From: Hydrangea macrophylla
Taxonomy: Eukaryota; Streptophyta; Magnoliopsida; Cornales; Hydrangeaceae
Direction: 5' to 3'
Length of the DNA stretch: 64,000 nt
NCBI GenBank assembly: GCA_033977485.1
Contig: CM066992.1
Location: 103,304,140 to 103,368,139, forward strand
Shown: one piece after another, positions 11,961 to 23,266 of the stretch
How the letters are laid out: every line of letters starts with the position of its first letter
Position numbering within the stretch: position 1 is the stretch's first letter
Notes under the pieces: generated by a model
Seen by the model: the letters and a program-made list of their open reading frames with translations, nothing else
What the model was told of the DNA's origin: nothing
Database searches by the model: none
Made by a program: the position numbers and the translations under genes

Positions 11961-12406
11961 CCACGTCCACCCGACTCGTCAGCCGTTGATCCCACGGATC
12001 CAAAGTACCAATATCTCATTATTCCACATTGAAGCACATATCCCATTTCTCATCATATTCTCTTGTCTCTTTATAACACCATTCCATTTCTTATCAGATT
12101 CTCTTACCTCTTCACATCACTATCCCATGCATCCTGACACATGTTGTGAAATGCTCATATACTAAGTACAGGAAATACCACATGCTCTGTATTCAACATA
12201 TCTACTTATTTCTGATTATTAACATGCTGTCGTGTTCCGTTCTACTATTCAGTTTGACAATAACATATGGCAGTTAAACAATTCATCTCATAACAGGGTT
12301 GCACTATCTCTTCAATTAACAATATTGCATATTGAAAACATGGATAACTATTTAAACAGCTAAACAGTCCATAATACTCAACAGGAAATAAACATGTTCT
12401 GCAAGG

Positions 12407-12569
12407 TTCGATCGATCGAGGTCCTCTCGATCGATTGAAGTCAAACGAAGTTCGATCGATCGAAGTCAGTTCGATCGCTCGAGGAAAGTCGTTTCGATCG
12501 ATCGAAGTTCCTTCGATCGATTGAGGAAGCGGTAAGTTCGATCGATCGAGAATAGTTCGATCGCTCGAA
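12407..12569 (-). repeat. Palindrome cluster 2: eight TTCGATCGATCGAA-type sites
   Basis: Sites start at 12407, 12426, 12451, 12470, 12493, 12512, 12537 and 12556, giving spacings 19, 25, 19, 23, 19, 25, 19. Variants are CGATCGATTGA and CGATCGCTCGA. It lies about 770-930 bp into the LTR. Confidence 0.9.
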
Positions 12570-13008
12570 CATCATCTTCTACCCAGAAACTGGGCAGCGA
12601 CGAACAAAGATCTTGGGGTCACAATATACACGTTCTAAACTGCATATAAACATACTAAAGTCATCCCTTGAGTGAGTTAATGAACTCACCTCTCTCCGGT
12701 GGTCCGGTGGCGGCGTTCGAAGCTCCGTGGTGGCGGCGGCGGCTATGGTGAGCTCGTTCTCTCCCTCCTTCTCTTTCTCTCCTCTTCTCCTCTCCGTCTC
12801 TGTTCTCCTCTTCTTCTGCTCCTCTTCTTGTTCTCTTCTTCTTCTTCTCCTTCTGCCCAAGCACATATATATATATATATATCACACACACACATACGGT
12901 TGCATATATATATATATATATGGAACACACATACACACACAAGCTATCTCTCTCTCTCTCTCTCTCTAACTCTAAACTGCCAAACACCACACACACACAA
13001 AACACACG

Positions 13009-13018
13009 TATATATATA
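13009..13018 (-). promoter_or_regulatory. Probable TATA box of the solo LTR
   Basis: On the minus strand CCTATATATATACG lies about 50 bp downstream of palindrome cluster 1. The complete element has an equivalent CCTATATATATGA at 41395-41406. Confidence 0.55.
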
Positions 13019-13066
13019 GGGAAACAAGAAGGGCAGGTGGCAACCACGTAAACTGAAAATACAACG

Positions 13067-13260
13067 TTCGATCGATCGAAGTGAGTTCGATCGATTGAGA
13101 CCAGGTCGACCAAGGTTCGATCGGTTGAAAGGAGTTCAATCGCTCGGGAAAGGGTACACATCACAGAATCAGGTCGGCAGGGTTTCGATCGATTGAACAA
13201 GGTTCGATCGCTTGAACTGAAGGGTCTCGATCGCTCGAACTAGCTTCGATCGATCGAAGA
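13067..13260 (-). repeat. Palindrome cluster 1: eight TTCGATCGATCGAA-type sites
   Basis: Sites start at 13067, 13086, 13116, 13135, 13184, 13203, 13226 and 13245. Read on the minus strand the spacings are 19, 23, 19, 49, 19, 30, 19. The block sits just upstream of the putative LTR TATA box. Confidence 0.9.
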
Positions 13261-13343
13261 TGAAATTTCATGAATGGTCAAAGGAAGTATATAGAATCTC
13301 TCTGCATTGAATATTTATTGAAAATACGGGGTATTACAGTATT

Positions 13344-15479
13344 TTACACTTCCGACAAAATACCACTTTTATATGGCCATCCACAGCGAACCTAGACCCA
13401 TGGCAGTGCAATCCTATAGCCCAAGAGATCATTGTACCTGCACAAGAAAATCTGTGTGGGCGTGAGCAAACCACGGCTCACGAACAACTAGATATAAAGA
13501 TATGCGAATTTAAGCATATATATAGCTCAGCACAACACAAACACAGCTTAACGCATACCTATAATGCAATCTCATACATGCCATGACTCACACACCCGGG
13601 CCCATCAGCTTTAGCCTATTTTGGCTAATTTACCAAGTTTTCAGCTACTTAGTTTAACAGCTCAGCAATGCAAGTGCACAACATACAGTTTATGTCATGC
13701 TAGTAATGAAGTTAAAATCATACAGCATACAGCTCAGCACTATTGCATAACATTCATGTTATGCCAGCTATGTATATAACATAAACAGCGATAAAATTAT
13801 ATCTAGAAGACCCACCTCAAATCCGGTAAGTGAATAAAATTCACCTTTCTGCTTACTTCTCGGTCACCTCCTTGGGACCACTGGGTCCACTAGTACTAGC
13901 CTCGGTCCCTGAAATCTTAAAAATTAGATTTCATAACAAAACAAATCTTATAATAGCAAAAAGTTAACAACCTAGGCTTTCCAATTAATAAAAAAAATCA
14001 TATTTCTCAATCTTCAATTTCATAACTAATAAGTAAAAATAAACAACTTCTATTATAAATAATAATGTAAAAATAAGCAACTTCTATAAGAAATAAAAAT
14101 GTAAGAATTTCAAGTTTTCATTTGAAACAACCCAAATTCCCAAAATCATACCCAAATAGCTAATTTTTAACTTTCTCTCTCTCTCTCTACCCCAATCAAG
14201 GTTTATAAAAAAAACTAACTCTTTCATGGAGGCTTTCAAGTTCCAATAATATTCATAATGCATTAAAAAAAAATCCACATCTAATATTGTTCACCACAAC
14301 CATCAAATAAAAATCAAGAACCCATTTTAAAGGCTCAAGAACATCTTCAATGGTGTTTTACCCAAATCATAACCCAATTCTAATATTTTCTATATACTTC
14401 TCCAATATATATATATATATATTGTTGTTGTTGCAACTATCAAATTTAAATATCAATACATAATCAACAATTTTTCCAAATCAAGTAATACCCATAAGTT
14501 AGAGTATTTTAAAAACACACACTACACCAAGAACACACACTACACCAAGAACACCAAGAACACATACCAATCTTTACTTCTCTTCCCAACTCAACTCTTT
14601 CAAAGTTTCTTGTAAGAGTAATCCAAAGCATTAAAAATGTCATTATAACAACAAAAATCAACCAACATATAGATTTGAAACAACAATTTTCAAGAACCAA
14701 TAACACCCAAAAGCTTCAAAGTTCATCAATGGTGGCTACCACCTCAAACCCAAATCCAAATTTCATCCATGGTCAAACCCAAATCAATCTTTTCAAGACT
14801 TGAATTAGTAATATTTCAAGACATTAATAATATACTCCCAACACCAACAACATTAAAATCAAAACCCAAAATAAAATGCAATTTTCGGATTTATTGAAAA
14901 CCCTTAAATTTCAACACCCCAACAATTCCAAAATCAACTATATTCAAGCAAAAATTGTCATACATGATATACATATCACCTAAGGCATATAGAACACATA
15001 TTCACTATCAAAATCAACCAAATCAAACTTCAAATTTGAATCTAAAATATTCAATTTTCGGATTTACACCAAACCCTAAAAATACATGTTCCAAATTTGC
15101 CCAAAACTCAAGTTTTACATAAAAATCTTCATACCACATCATATATATACATATCAAGGATCATGTAAACAAGTTCTACAACATAAATTTACAACTTTAA
15201 TCCCTTAATTTCAGATTCTAAGAAAAGAATTCAAAAGCCCCAATTCACAATTTCAACAAATTTCACTTACCTAGGATGTAGAAGATGAAGATTCCTCCCT
15301 TTCTTCCCAATTTCTATGACTTCTTCCCTTTACTCTTCTTCTTTTTCTTCTTCTTCTTCCCCACTTCCTCTCTTTCTCTTCTCTTCTTCTTCACTGTAAC
15401 TCTCTCAACTATACAGTCAAGGAGACTAACGTATTGATCGGGAGAGAACAAATCCTATTTATACGCCTTAACAAGCATT
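13344..15479 (-). mobile_element. Minus-strand LTR, second part
   Basis: Continuation of the LTR begun at 10407. It shares blocks with 51614-53065, including ACCTGCA..., the CCTGAAATCTT region, a CTTCTTCTT tract and TATACAGT.GA.GAGACTAA. It is an AT-rich non-coding LTR without palindrome arrays. The true right end is not seen because Athila-type LTR sequence starts at 15480. Confidence 0.65.
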
Positions 15480-15610
15480 TGTTAGTACCTTTTTATCCTG
15501 TTTTTGTATATTTTTACTTCGTTTTCTATTTTCTGACAGGTTTTGGAAGAAATCAAGTATATCATGCTAAACAGGGTGAAAAAGCACAAAGAAAGAAGCT
15601 GAAAAAGCCA

Positions 15611-15746
15611 AGCCGCGCGCGCGACCCGCGCCCGCGAAAACCAGAAATCGCTCGCGCGATCCACTCGCGCGAGATCCCCAGAATCGCTCGCGCGATCCGC
15701 GCGCGCGAGGAGCCAAATGTCGCGCTCGCGCGACCCGCTCGCGCGA
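15611..15746 (+). repeat. TCGCGCGA palindrome cluster in the Athila-like LTR
   Basis: Clear TCGCGCGA sites start at 15652, 15665, 15688, 15726 and 15739, with related CG-only sites near 15613, 15627 and 15701. They come in pairs 13 bp apart, with pairs about 36-38 bp apart. The block is strongly CpG-rich inside an AT-rich LTR and lies about 140 bp upstream of a TATA box. Confidence 0.8.
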
Positions 15747-15887
15747 TATGTGTAAAAAGCAAAGTTGCGTATTTCAGTATTCTGAAGACTCCTGTGCAAA
15801 CGAGATGTCCTAACTGCGTCCAGATTGTAAATTATATGAGTTTCAGTTCGTCTCGAGTAGAAAGACTTCCAAAAACTTGTTGTAATC

Positions 15888-15895
15888 TATATATA
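15888..15895 (+). promoter_or_regulatory. Putative LTR TATA box
   Basis: CTATATATACCC lies between the palindrome cluster and the rest of the LTR, in the expected position for the U3/R border. Confidence 0.5.
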
Positions 15896-16809
15896 CCCTA
15901 TTTTACTTCAAATTGAGGGTTGGCAATTATTATACACACATCATTATACACATATATACATATATACTTTCAGCCATTGAAGAGAGGAAAGCAAGGAGAA
16001 GAAGAAGAAGACCAAGGATTCTCATGGCCTCCTGCATCAACCTCTTGCTGTTCATCAATTCTATGGCCAACTAAACTCTAGATCTAGGGTTTCAATGAAA
16101 CCCTAGCCAAGTAATAGGGTTTTATTTATGTTTTTATTTTAGTTTTATTATGTATGGATGACAGTCACATGTTTCGAGGATTTTATAAATAAATCGTACT
16201 TCTAGTGATTAAATCATTACTTTCAAAGTGTATTCTTGTCTTAGATCTATTTTGACTGTGATGTGCTCAATGATCTATTCTTGCTGTGCTCGTTTAGATT
16301 GTTTACATGTGATGGTGCTTTATTGATTTGTGCTATCAAGTATCCGAATAGTCCATGCCTAGGTTAGATGGATTAGATCACAACCCTAGTTTAGTGTGGG
16401 ATAATTCGTGCTAACCGAAGATGGATTATGTTGGTGCTTGAACCATGAATATCTTCTTGTCGGAGGAATTGGGCTTGTAGCTACAATTCCCCATAATCAT
16501 CCAACTTAGTAAGCTAAAGTAATTCATAAATATTCCTATTATGAAGCTAGTGGTGGATTTGCAATCCTAGGTTCCCTTAAACATTATTTAAAACAACTTT
16601 AATTGCTTTCATAGTTTAGATTTATTTTTATTGTTATTAGTTTAATTCAAATTAAAATCAAATCCGTTTTCTTAATTAGCTAAATTTAGGTTTTAAAATT
16701 AAAGAGCTGTAGTTAATCAATCTCTGTGGGTTCGACCTTTACTTCCACACTACAAATCCCTAGAAAGTAAAGTATACTTTTATATCTTGATTTTGACAAC
16801 ATCAATTTT

Positions 16810-16827
16810 TGGCGCCGTTGCCGGGGA
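16810..16827 (+). other. Primer-binding site, tRNA-Asp type
   Basis: TGGCGCCGTTGCCGGGGA, 8 bases after the LTR end. This primer site is characteristic of Athila/Tat-lineage gypsy elements, consistent with the gag that follows. Confidence 0.85.
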
Positions 16828-17301
16828 TTGCGTTACTACCTTTAGTTTTAAAATCTTAGTTTAGTTAATTTGTAAATATTATATTAGTTTTCTTTTTCTT
16901 ATTTTTCGTTTTATTTTGAGTCACTAACTTTTCTTTTTATTTTGTAGTTTCTCGAGTCATCAAATTCCAACGTTTCCGAGTGGAGTAGCTAATTACATCA
17001 AAGGAGCTTACGCAAATAAACAATAAATAAAATAAAATAAATTACTTCTTGTGAAACTTGCTCTAAACCACTGTAAGTCAGGGCGCTGTGACGCACTATT
17101 TGCATTAGTTTAGGGTTAATTGCACTGCATTAGCTAGGAAACCCGGGGCGCTGGGCTTGACGCGGTCATTGCATTACAGGATAATATTCATGCATCACAG
17201 TAGTTGAGTGCTTGTTATCTTAGTTGCGTGATTGCTATTTGTTTATTTTTCTTTTGTTTAGTCAGTCTTTGTTTTTAGTTTCTTTTTCTTTATTTTAGTT
17301 T

Positions 17302-19435
17302 ATGTTGGGTACACGTTCAAATAAACCAGATTTAAAATCTTTCGATCTTGAACTTGAACGTACCTTAAGAACTAGTAAGTCCACAACCCAAGCTTCTAGA
17401 GCTAGGTTGCAAGACGACGAATCAACTCCGATTCCGTCGTCGTTGTTTGAGGCCGAAATTCAGAGTACCCGTGAACGGTTAAGGAAAACTCGAACTTTTC
17501 AAATTAAACCGATTAAAATGGCTGACGGTGGAAATAACAATAACAATCAAAATGATGGTGCTAATATGAATAATCCTAATATACCGCCACCTCCTCCACT
17601 TAAAAAATATTTTATTCCGACGACTTACACACCACAAACTTGTATTGATTTACCGGAGGCGACGGCATCTCACTTTGAGATAAAGTCGTCTACGATCTCG
17701 CTACTTCCATCTTTCCATGGCCGTCTAAATGAAGATCCATATAAACACTTAGGAGATTTTCAGGATATATGTTCTACTTTGAAAATCCAAAACTTAACTG
17801 ATGATGAATTAAAATTGCGGCTCTTTCCATTCTCTTTAAAAGACAAAGCTAAATATTGGCTTCAATCTTTGGAGCCAAACACAATTAAGACATGGGAAGC
17901 CTTACACACTGCATTTTTACAAAAGTTTTTCCCTATTATGCGTACAAATCAAATAAGGAAATCTATCACTAACTTTGTAATGCAAGATGGGGAAACACTT
18001 TATGACACGTGGGAAAAATTTAAAGAATTAATACGCTCGTGTCCACATCATCAAGTTCCTAAGTGGCAGTTGGTACAGGTTTTCTACGAGGGACTTATTC
18101 CCTCGGTCCGTAATACCGTCGATGCCGTTTGTGCGGGTACTTTCCTACACAAGAGCGCCAACGAGGCCTGGAAAATATTTAAAACGTTAAGCGAGAACTC
18201 GATGCATCAAGCTGTGTCGGTACGTTCGGAAGGATATCTTCCTCCACCCAAACGAGAGGTGAAGTTTGAGTCGAGTCATTCTATTGAATTTCAAGAATTA
18301 TCTAAAAAACTTGACCGACTTATGACAATGAACCAAACGACAGCCTCACCCGCTCGTGAAATTTGTGCATTATGTTCCGATCCTTCACATTCTATACTTT
18401 CATGTCCATCAGCGAGTCAATTTCCGGAATTCGTAGAGCAACACATTAATTCTATTCAACAATACCCACGAAATAACTACAATTCGTCTAATAATAATCC
18501 GGATGCGCCATGGAGAAACCATCCTAACTTCTCGTGGAAAAATAATAATAATAATAATCCTAATGAGGCAACTAATTTTCCTAATGCTTATCGACCTCAG
18601 TTTCAACCTAACCAATACCAACAACCGCCTCCTAATTCGAATCCTTCAAGGGGTAATATTTTTGAGGAAAAGGTGTTGGCATCCCTTAAGACTATTGAAA
18701 CGCAAGTACAGGCACAAGCACAAATAGTGCACTCTCATACACAATCCATTGCGAAGCTTGAATCCCAAATGGGACAACTAGCTACTGTAGTGAGTCGTAG
18801 GAACGAGGGGACGTTGCCTAGTCAAACAATTCAAAACCCTAAGGGACAATATGAGGTTAAGGGGTCGAATGAACAAGTAAATGCCGTCTCAACTAGGATG
18901 ACTACACGAGAAGAAGAGGTAATAGAAATTCCAAATGAGAGTGTGATAGATATGAATATCAACTCTAATAAAGAGAGAGGTGAGGACGTTGATAAAAATA
19001 GAAAAGAAAATGAACCGGTCCCAACTAATCATATTCCGAGAATGCCATATCCACCTAATGTTGAGGGACCGTCACATTTTACAAAGAAAACGTCAAAAAT
19101 GGAAGATATACTCGAGGTGTTTAAACAAGTTAAAATTAATATTCCTTTCCTCGATGCGATAAAACAAATTCCCGCGTATGCTAAATGTTTAAAAGACCTT
19201 TGTACACAAAAACGCAAAATACGGAGTCATACTCCTAAAAAGGTCTTCCTCACGGAAAAAGTAAGCTCTATATTCCAACACGCACCTCCAAAGTATAAGG
19301 ATCCTGGTACACCTACCATCTCATGTGTCATAGGTGACACTGTCATTCATCGGGCTCTCCTTGACTTAGGAGCTAGTGTTAATCTCATACCTTATCACGT
19401 CTATCAACAATTAGGACTAGGTGAACTGAAACCTA
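17302..19435 (+). pseudogene. Athila-like gag and start of protease, 3' truncated
   Basis: An open frame from ATG 17302 encodes an Athila-lineage gag: a basic N-terminus, a capsid domain around residues 130-300 (LLPSFHGRLNEDPYKHL, FPFSLKDKAKYWLQSL, PHHQVPKWQLVQVFYEGL), an Asn-rich linker, a single CALCSDPSHSILSC knuckle-like motif, a coiled segment, and a retropepsin site, LLDLGASVNLIP, near residue 690. Athila-like sequence appears to end near 19435. The remaining frame to 19578 is read from the leader and LTR of a minus-strand element, so the tail is chimeric. Reverse transcriptase and integrase are absent. Confidence 0.85.
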
Positions 19436-19528
19436 CGGCCGCCACTATGTGGATGCATTCTAAAATATGTGCTAAAACACTCAACACTTCACTCGTCATC
19501 GAACGTTCCCAAAGTTTTGCTACCTCTA

Positions 19529-19540
19529 GCTCTGATACCA
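19529..19540 (-). other. Primer-binding site of the minus-strand element (initiator-Met tRNA)
   Basis: The plus strand reads GCTCTGATACCA, the complement of TGGTATCAGAGC. It lies 5 bases from the LTR end at 19546, which identifies the LTR as a 5' LTR on the minus strand. Confidence 0.85.
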
Positions 19541-19545
19541 ATAAA

Positions 19546-21637
19546 TGTCACAACTCATCCCGCTACGGGCAGAAATAGGACACATGGCACACCACCCAGG
19601 CTCATCCAATTCATTACAATAATCATAATAAAGGAATTTTAAGTAGAATCCATAAAATCATAATTTCAAAAAAGTTTTTCCATTTGAAAACATTTAAAGA
19701 AACAATTCATTTTGAAAGCAGCAAACCAGTCGACTGTGTCGGGGATCCAGTTGACTGCTTTGGAGGTCACAGAGGCTTCACAGATCAGTAGCTCAATCCA
19801 GTCAACTGTGTCGGGAACCCAGTCGACTAAGGTGTCAAACTTCCAATCGACTGATACCCACCCGGTCGACTGGACGGAAACTAGCAGAAAGTCTTGTCTT
19901 AAAACACAATCCAGTCGACTGTTTTCAACCCTAGTTGACTGGTTTCTGAAAAAGTGAAGAAGATATTTTGTTTAAATAGTGTGTCCAGTCGACTGGACTC
20001 CGGACCAGTCGCCTATTTTGCCAATTACTGCACATTTTGCAGACTTCCATCTTTCTAAGGTTGTTCAATCTCATTCAGGGTTTAACCACACACACCAAAC
20101 TCAAATCATTGAGATCTTAATTGTATTACAACATCTTTAAAACATAATTACAATACTAGGAATCCATTACGAGAATCTAAGTTAAACAGTTATAGTTCTA
20201 GTTACTCGAAGGTTTATTATTACCACATGGCAATGGAAACCAAAAACATGTACAAGGGTAATCGCGTCATCCCATCGGCCTCACTCTTCTCGTTTCTTCT
20301 TCCATTTCTTCTTATCACCTGCAATGGAGGAAAGCTCCACTGCTCAGCTATATGCTGAGTGCATAATTTATAATATATGCATATACGACAAACATGCTTC
20401 AATATCATGAATCACATCAAATAGTCTCTAGAGAGAAAATACGCATTCATCTGGTAGTGGCAAGTCCAAGCCTTAAATCGCGATGCCAACGATTGGTCCA
20501 AACCTACAACTATTGCATCCCCAAGTGTCCATGGCAAGTCCAAGCCTTAAACCATGCACAGTAACCGTCGCTACTAAATTCTCAAACATCGAGAAGCTTA
20601 CCCCGGATGAAATTGTATAAGTTCCCCCTTTGACCCACATAAACATCTAGCATGCTTGCATAAACAATTATACATGCTTTTCACAATTATTCTTGTGCGT
20701 AATTAACGGGCCTTAGACTAACGCATGAAATTTTCCCGGATCATAATTTCGCCGTCAATAGTTAAAACATGGAAATTCGTATATAATATAGGGTAATTTA
20801 TACCTCAGACTATAATCTTAAGATTTCCGGAGAAGTACTAGGAGACTGATTCTACGTCGAATCTCCGATCTCAAGTGATTCCAATAAGTATATACACATT
20901 TTTACCAAATTTCTAGAATTAGGATTTTATAAAAACTAAGTCAAACAAGGCCTAACAACTATAAAAAGGTAGCTCTTTCCTCGAGAAATCCAAATATAAA
21001 ATTTGGTTGAAAGTTGACGAACAACGAACGTCGTGTGGCGTCAAGAAGATCGAAACCCCCAAAATCCTCTTAATCTCCCTTAGCTCCCAAGTTTTGATTT
21101 GTAGAATACCTCACAACCACTATATATGGACACATAACTCCCAAAATTTACAATTACCTCCCCACGAGTTCTCAAAACTTTTAATTATTCCCCGAAACTT
21201 ACACTTGTAATTCATTGATTTATGAGTGAAAACTCTAAATTATAAAAAATTTCGTCTAAGTTACGTTTGTCACCGTAATTACGTTTTGACTACTAATTTC
21301 GTGAAATTTCTAGATAACCTATCTTTTATGCAACGTACTACATAGGTTATCACTATAACAATCAAAATGATCTAAATCGAGATTAAAACTATCAGAAAGT
21401 ATCTAAAATAGGTAAAATCTATTCATAATTACCAGATAACATCAAATAACATTTAGTCACATAAATGCCATTTAAATTAAGTCAATTCCTCATGAATTAC
21501 TAACTTCCCGTGTCATCGATTGACACTCCACGGTGACTCACAGTCAATCTCATCTCAATTATTAATCAACATTAATAATTTCATAAATTAAGTATGCATT
21601 TAAAAATGAATGTACTTATTTTGGGACGGGTGTGACA
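19546..21637 (-). mobile_element. Complete 5' LTR of a truncated gypsy element (minus)
   Basis: The plus strand begins TGTCACAACTC and ends GGGTGTGACA (2092 bp). A primer site follows on the minus strand, then about 90 bases of leader, then a cut into the Athila gag. It is homologous to the solo LTR at 37739-39864, sharing GGGGAGGTAA and a GACGCCA.ACGACG block. The 3' LTR and body are missing, so no target duplication can be checked. Confidence 0.82.
19727..20015 (-). repeat. CAGTCGACTG palindrome array, ten sites
   Basis: Sites start at 19727, 19748, 19799, 19820, 19844, 19863, 19912, 19932, 19986 and 20006. Read on the minus strand the spacings are 20, 54, 20, 49, 19, 24, 21, 51, 21, nearly identical to the array at 39436-39724. 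Some have CpG-type decay (CAGTTGACTG, CAGTCAACTG). Confidence 0.9.
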
Positions 21638-21997
21638 CCCACTTGGGTTAGCCCCTGTGTCATTTGTCCCATGACAATTGTGTCAAATGGGCCAGAGGCA
21701 CGATTACGAGCCCCGTGGCATCAAACATAACTCGAATCAGGCTCTTAATCATTCAATACCAAAAGTGAAGCAATAAAATAAAATTTTTTTTGACCAGAAG
21801 CCGTCCAAGGTTAATTTTGACCATCGCAAATTTTTGCGATTGACGCACATAATTTTGCGATTGAATTGAAAATTTTAATTTGCTAAACAGTTTTATACTA
21901 AGGTCCGTTGCAAATTGATCTTATTTTAAGCTTTGAACACAACCAAATTGCAGGATGAAATTTCTTGATCTACCTAACATCAATGGCCAGTTTTAGG
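21638..21997. other. Unassigned non-coding sequence
   Basis: No gene seen. It holds ATCGCAAATTTTTGCGAT (near 21824-21841), an imperfect palindrome, and repeated TTTTGCGATTGA words. It could be flank of the Athila-like element or old intergenic DNA. Confidence 0.35.
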
Positions 21998-22010
21998 AGT
22001 TATAACTAAA

Positions 22011-22263
22011 TTATTATTATTTTATTATTATTATTTTTTAACTTATTAGGATTATGGTAGGACATACACACATACCATACACACATCCATCCCACCACAA
22101 TTCAACCCCAAAGCCCCATAATGAGCCACAATAAAGCCCAATAATAACCACTCATTTCGACTGACGAACAACATGGGACAAACAAGGGTAATCAGACACT
22201 CAATCTGTCCACTGAAGAGAGAGAGGTCAAACCAATAACCAATAACCAATCGGCCATCTTGGT
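22011..22263 (-). mobile_element. tRNA-derived SINE with 13-bp target duplication (minus)
   Basis: Flanked by perfect direct repeats AGTTATAACTAAA (21998-22010 and 22264-22276). On the minus strand it starts ACCAAGATGGCCGATTGG, with an A-box-like TGGCCGATTGG (22246-22256) and a B-box-like GGTTTGACCTC (22223-22233), and ends in an AAT-rich tail. The sequence resembles 58990-59220. Pol III promoter boxes, tail and target duplication together define a SINE. Confidence 0.85.
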
Positions 22264-22276
22264 AGTTATAACTAAA

Positions 22277-23148
22277 CTTATTAATAGTGGAATACAACAA
22301 TGTTTTTGCAATCTAAATTTGAATGTAAACTGATAAAAAAAAAGAAAAAAGAAATGCAATATATATATATATATATATATATTTTAATACAAGGACAAAT
22401 TCTCCGCCCGTCCTTCGCGACTTCGGACCAATATCTATTGTCGTTTTTATCGGAGTAGAACAAGGGACAAACCTCGGGCACGTGTACCGACCCTACAATA
22501 CACATACCAAGTAAATTAGGAAGGCAAATTAACGGTAGGATGTGAACCCACACCAAACTGGACATTTTTAGAGTCTATCTTCAAGTCCATCCCTCCAACT
22601 ATCTTACATGGCCCATGGAGATTTTTCGAATAACTTTTTACCTATGTGGAGTTTCAAACCCTCGACCAAGAGGATACAACACCTCCTGTTGAGACTCGCT
22701 TCCACCTACACTAGGTGATCCTACGTGATCGTGGTTAAAATACAATACTTGTTGTAGAGAGTTTTATTTATTTTATATTTTTTATCTTTGGGTAAATTTA
22801 GAAACACCCCTGTACTATGACTTATTTGTACTAATACCCCTGTACTTTTTTGAAATTTACCCTTTAATATATATTTTTTTGCTGTCTAGAGAGTTTTATT
22901 TTTAAAGTTAGTAGAATAATTATTAAAGAGTAAATTACCAAATTGAAGTCGGGTATTTTTTAAATAAAAAAAAAGTTACGGAGTAGTACAATAATTAATG
23001 AGGAGTAAATAAATTAAAAAAATTACGTACAAATTTGAAGTCGGTGGATATACGTATTAATTAATTAATTAATTATAGTATAAAAATTGAAAAAAAAAAC
23101 CAAGGAACGTCCGTATCGGAGAAATCACCGGTATATACACAACTCAAG
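22277..23148. other. Intergenic, upstream of SKP1
   Basis: No gene. It contains an AT microsatellite (about 22360-22383) and a fragment near 22796-22860 (AGAAACACCCCTGTACT) resembling one end of the foldback element at 62511-63310. Confidence 0.45.
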
Positions 23149-23156
23149 TATAAATA
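23149..23156 (+). promoter_or_regulatory. TATA box of the SKP1 gene
   Basis: TATAAATA lies 118 bp upstream of the start codon. It is followed by a CT-rich leader with CTTTCTCTCTC typical of plant 5' UTRs. Confidence 0.7.
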
Positions 23157-23266
23157 AAGGGTATTTTCTACGCTTTCTCTCTCACCTCTTCTCGTTTGAT
23201 TATTTCTCTCTCTAGGGTTGGGGTTTACTTGTGTGCTCTCTGATACCACCAACCAACAAACCAACC

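Larger units (their letters stand above)
10865..13338 (-). mobile_element. Solo LTR, chromovirus family of the 41-51 kb element (minus)
   Basis: On the minus strand it starts TGTAATACCCCGTATTTT and ends GCTCCGGGGCGTGACA. These are nearly the termini of the LTRs at 41029 and 49370. The perfect 5-bp target duplication GTATT (10860-10864 and 13339-13343) shows a complete solo LTR of 2474 bp left by LTR-LTR recombination. It carries two palindrome clusters and a tandem array in the same order and at nearly the same offsets as the complete element, but with different words. Confidence 0.92.
15480..16801 (+). mobile_element. Athila-like 5' LTR
   Basis: Starts TGTTAGTACC and ends GACAACA, giving TGTT...AACA ends, and is followed after 8 bases by a tRNA primer site and then gag. 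Length is about 1322 bp. It contains a cluster of TCGCGCGA palindromes and a TATA box (15888-15895). The LTR is shared in part with the fragment at 8676-9793. The 3' LTR is not in the window. Confidence 0.8.

Noticed and set aside
12661..13200. 179-aa minus-strand open frame rich in Arg/Glu/Tyr/Ile
   Set aside because: It is read through GAG, TA and CA microsatellites and palindromes inside the solo LTR; no protein character.
17302..19578. A full-length 758-aa gag-pol protein
   Set aside because: The last about 47 codons are read from the leader and LTR of the minus-strand element and contain its primer site, so the frame is chimeric.
21638..21720. Continuation of the Athila-like element after the minus-strand LTR
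   Set aside because: No Athila pol sequence can be read there, so the far flank of the insertion could not be identified.
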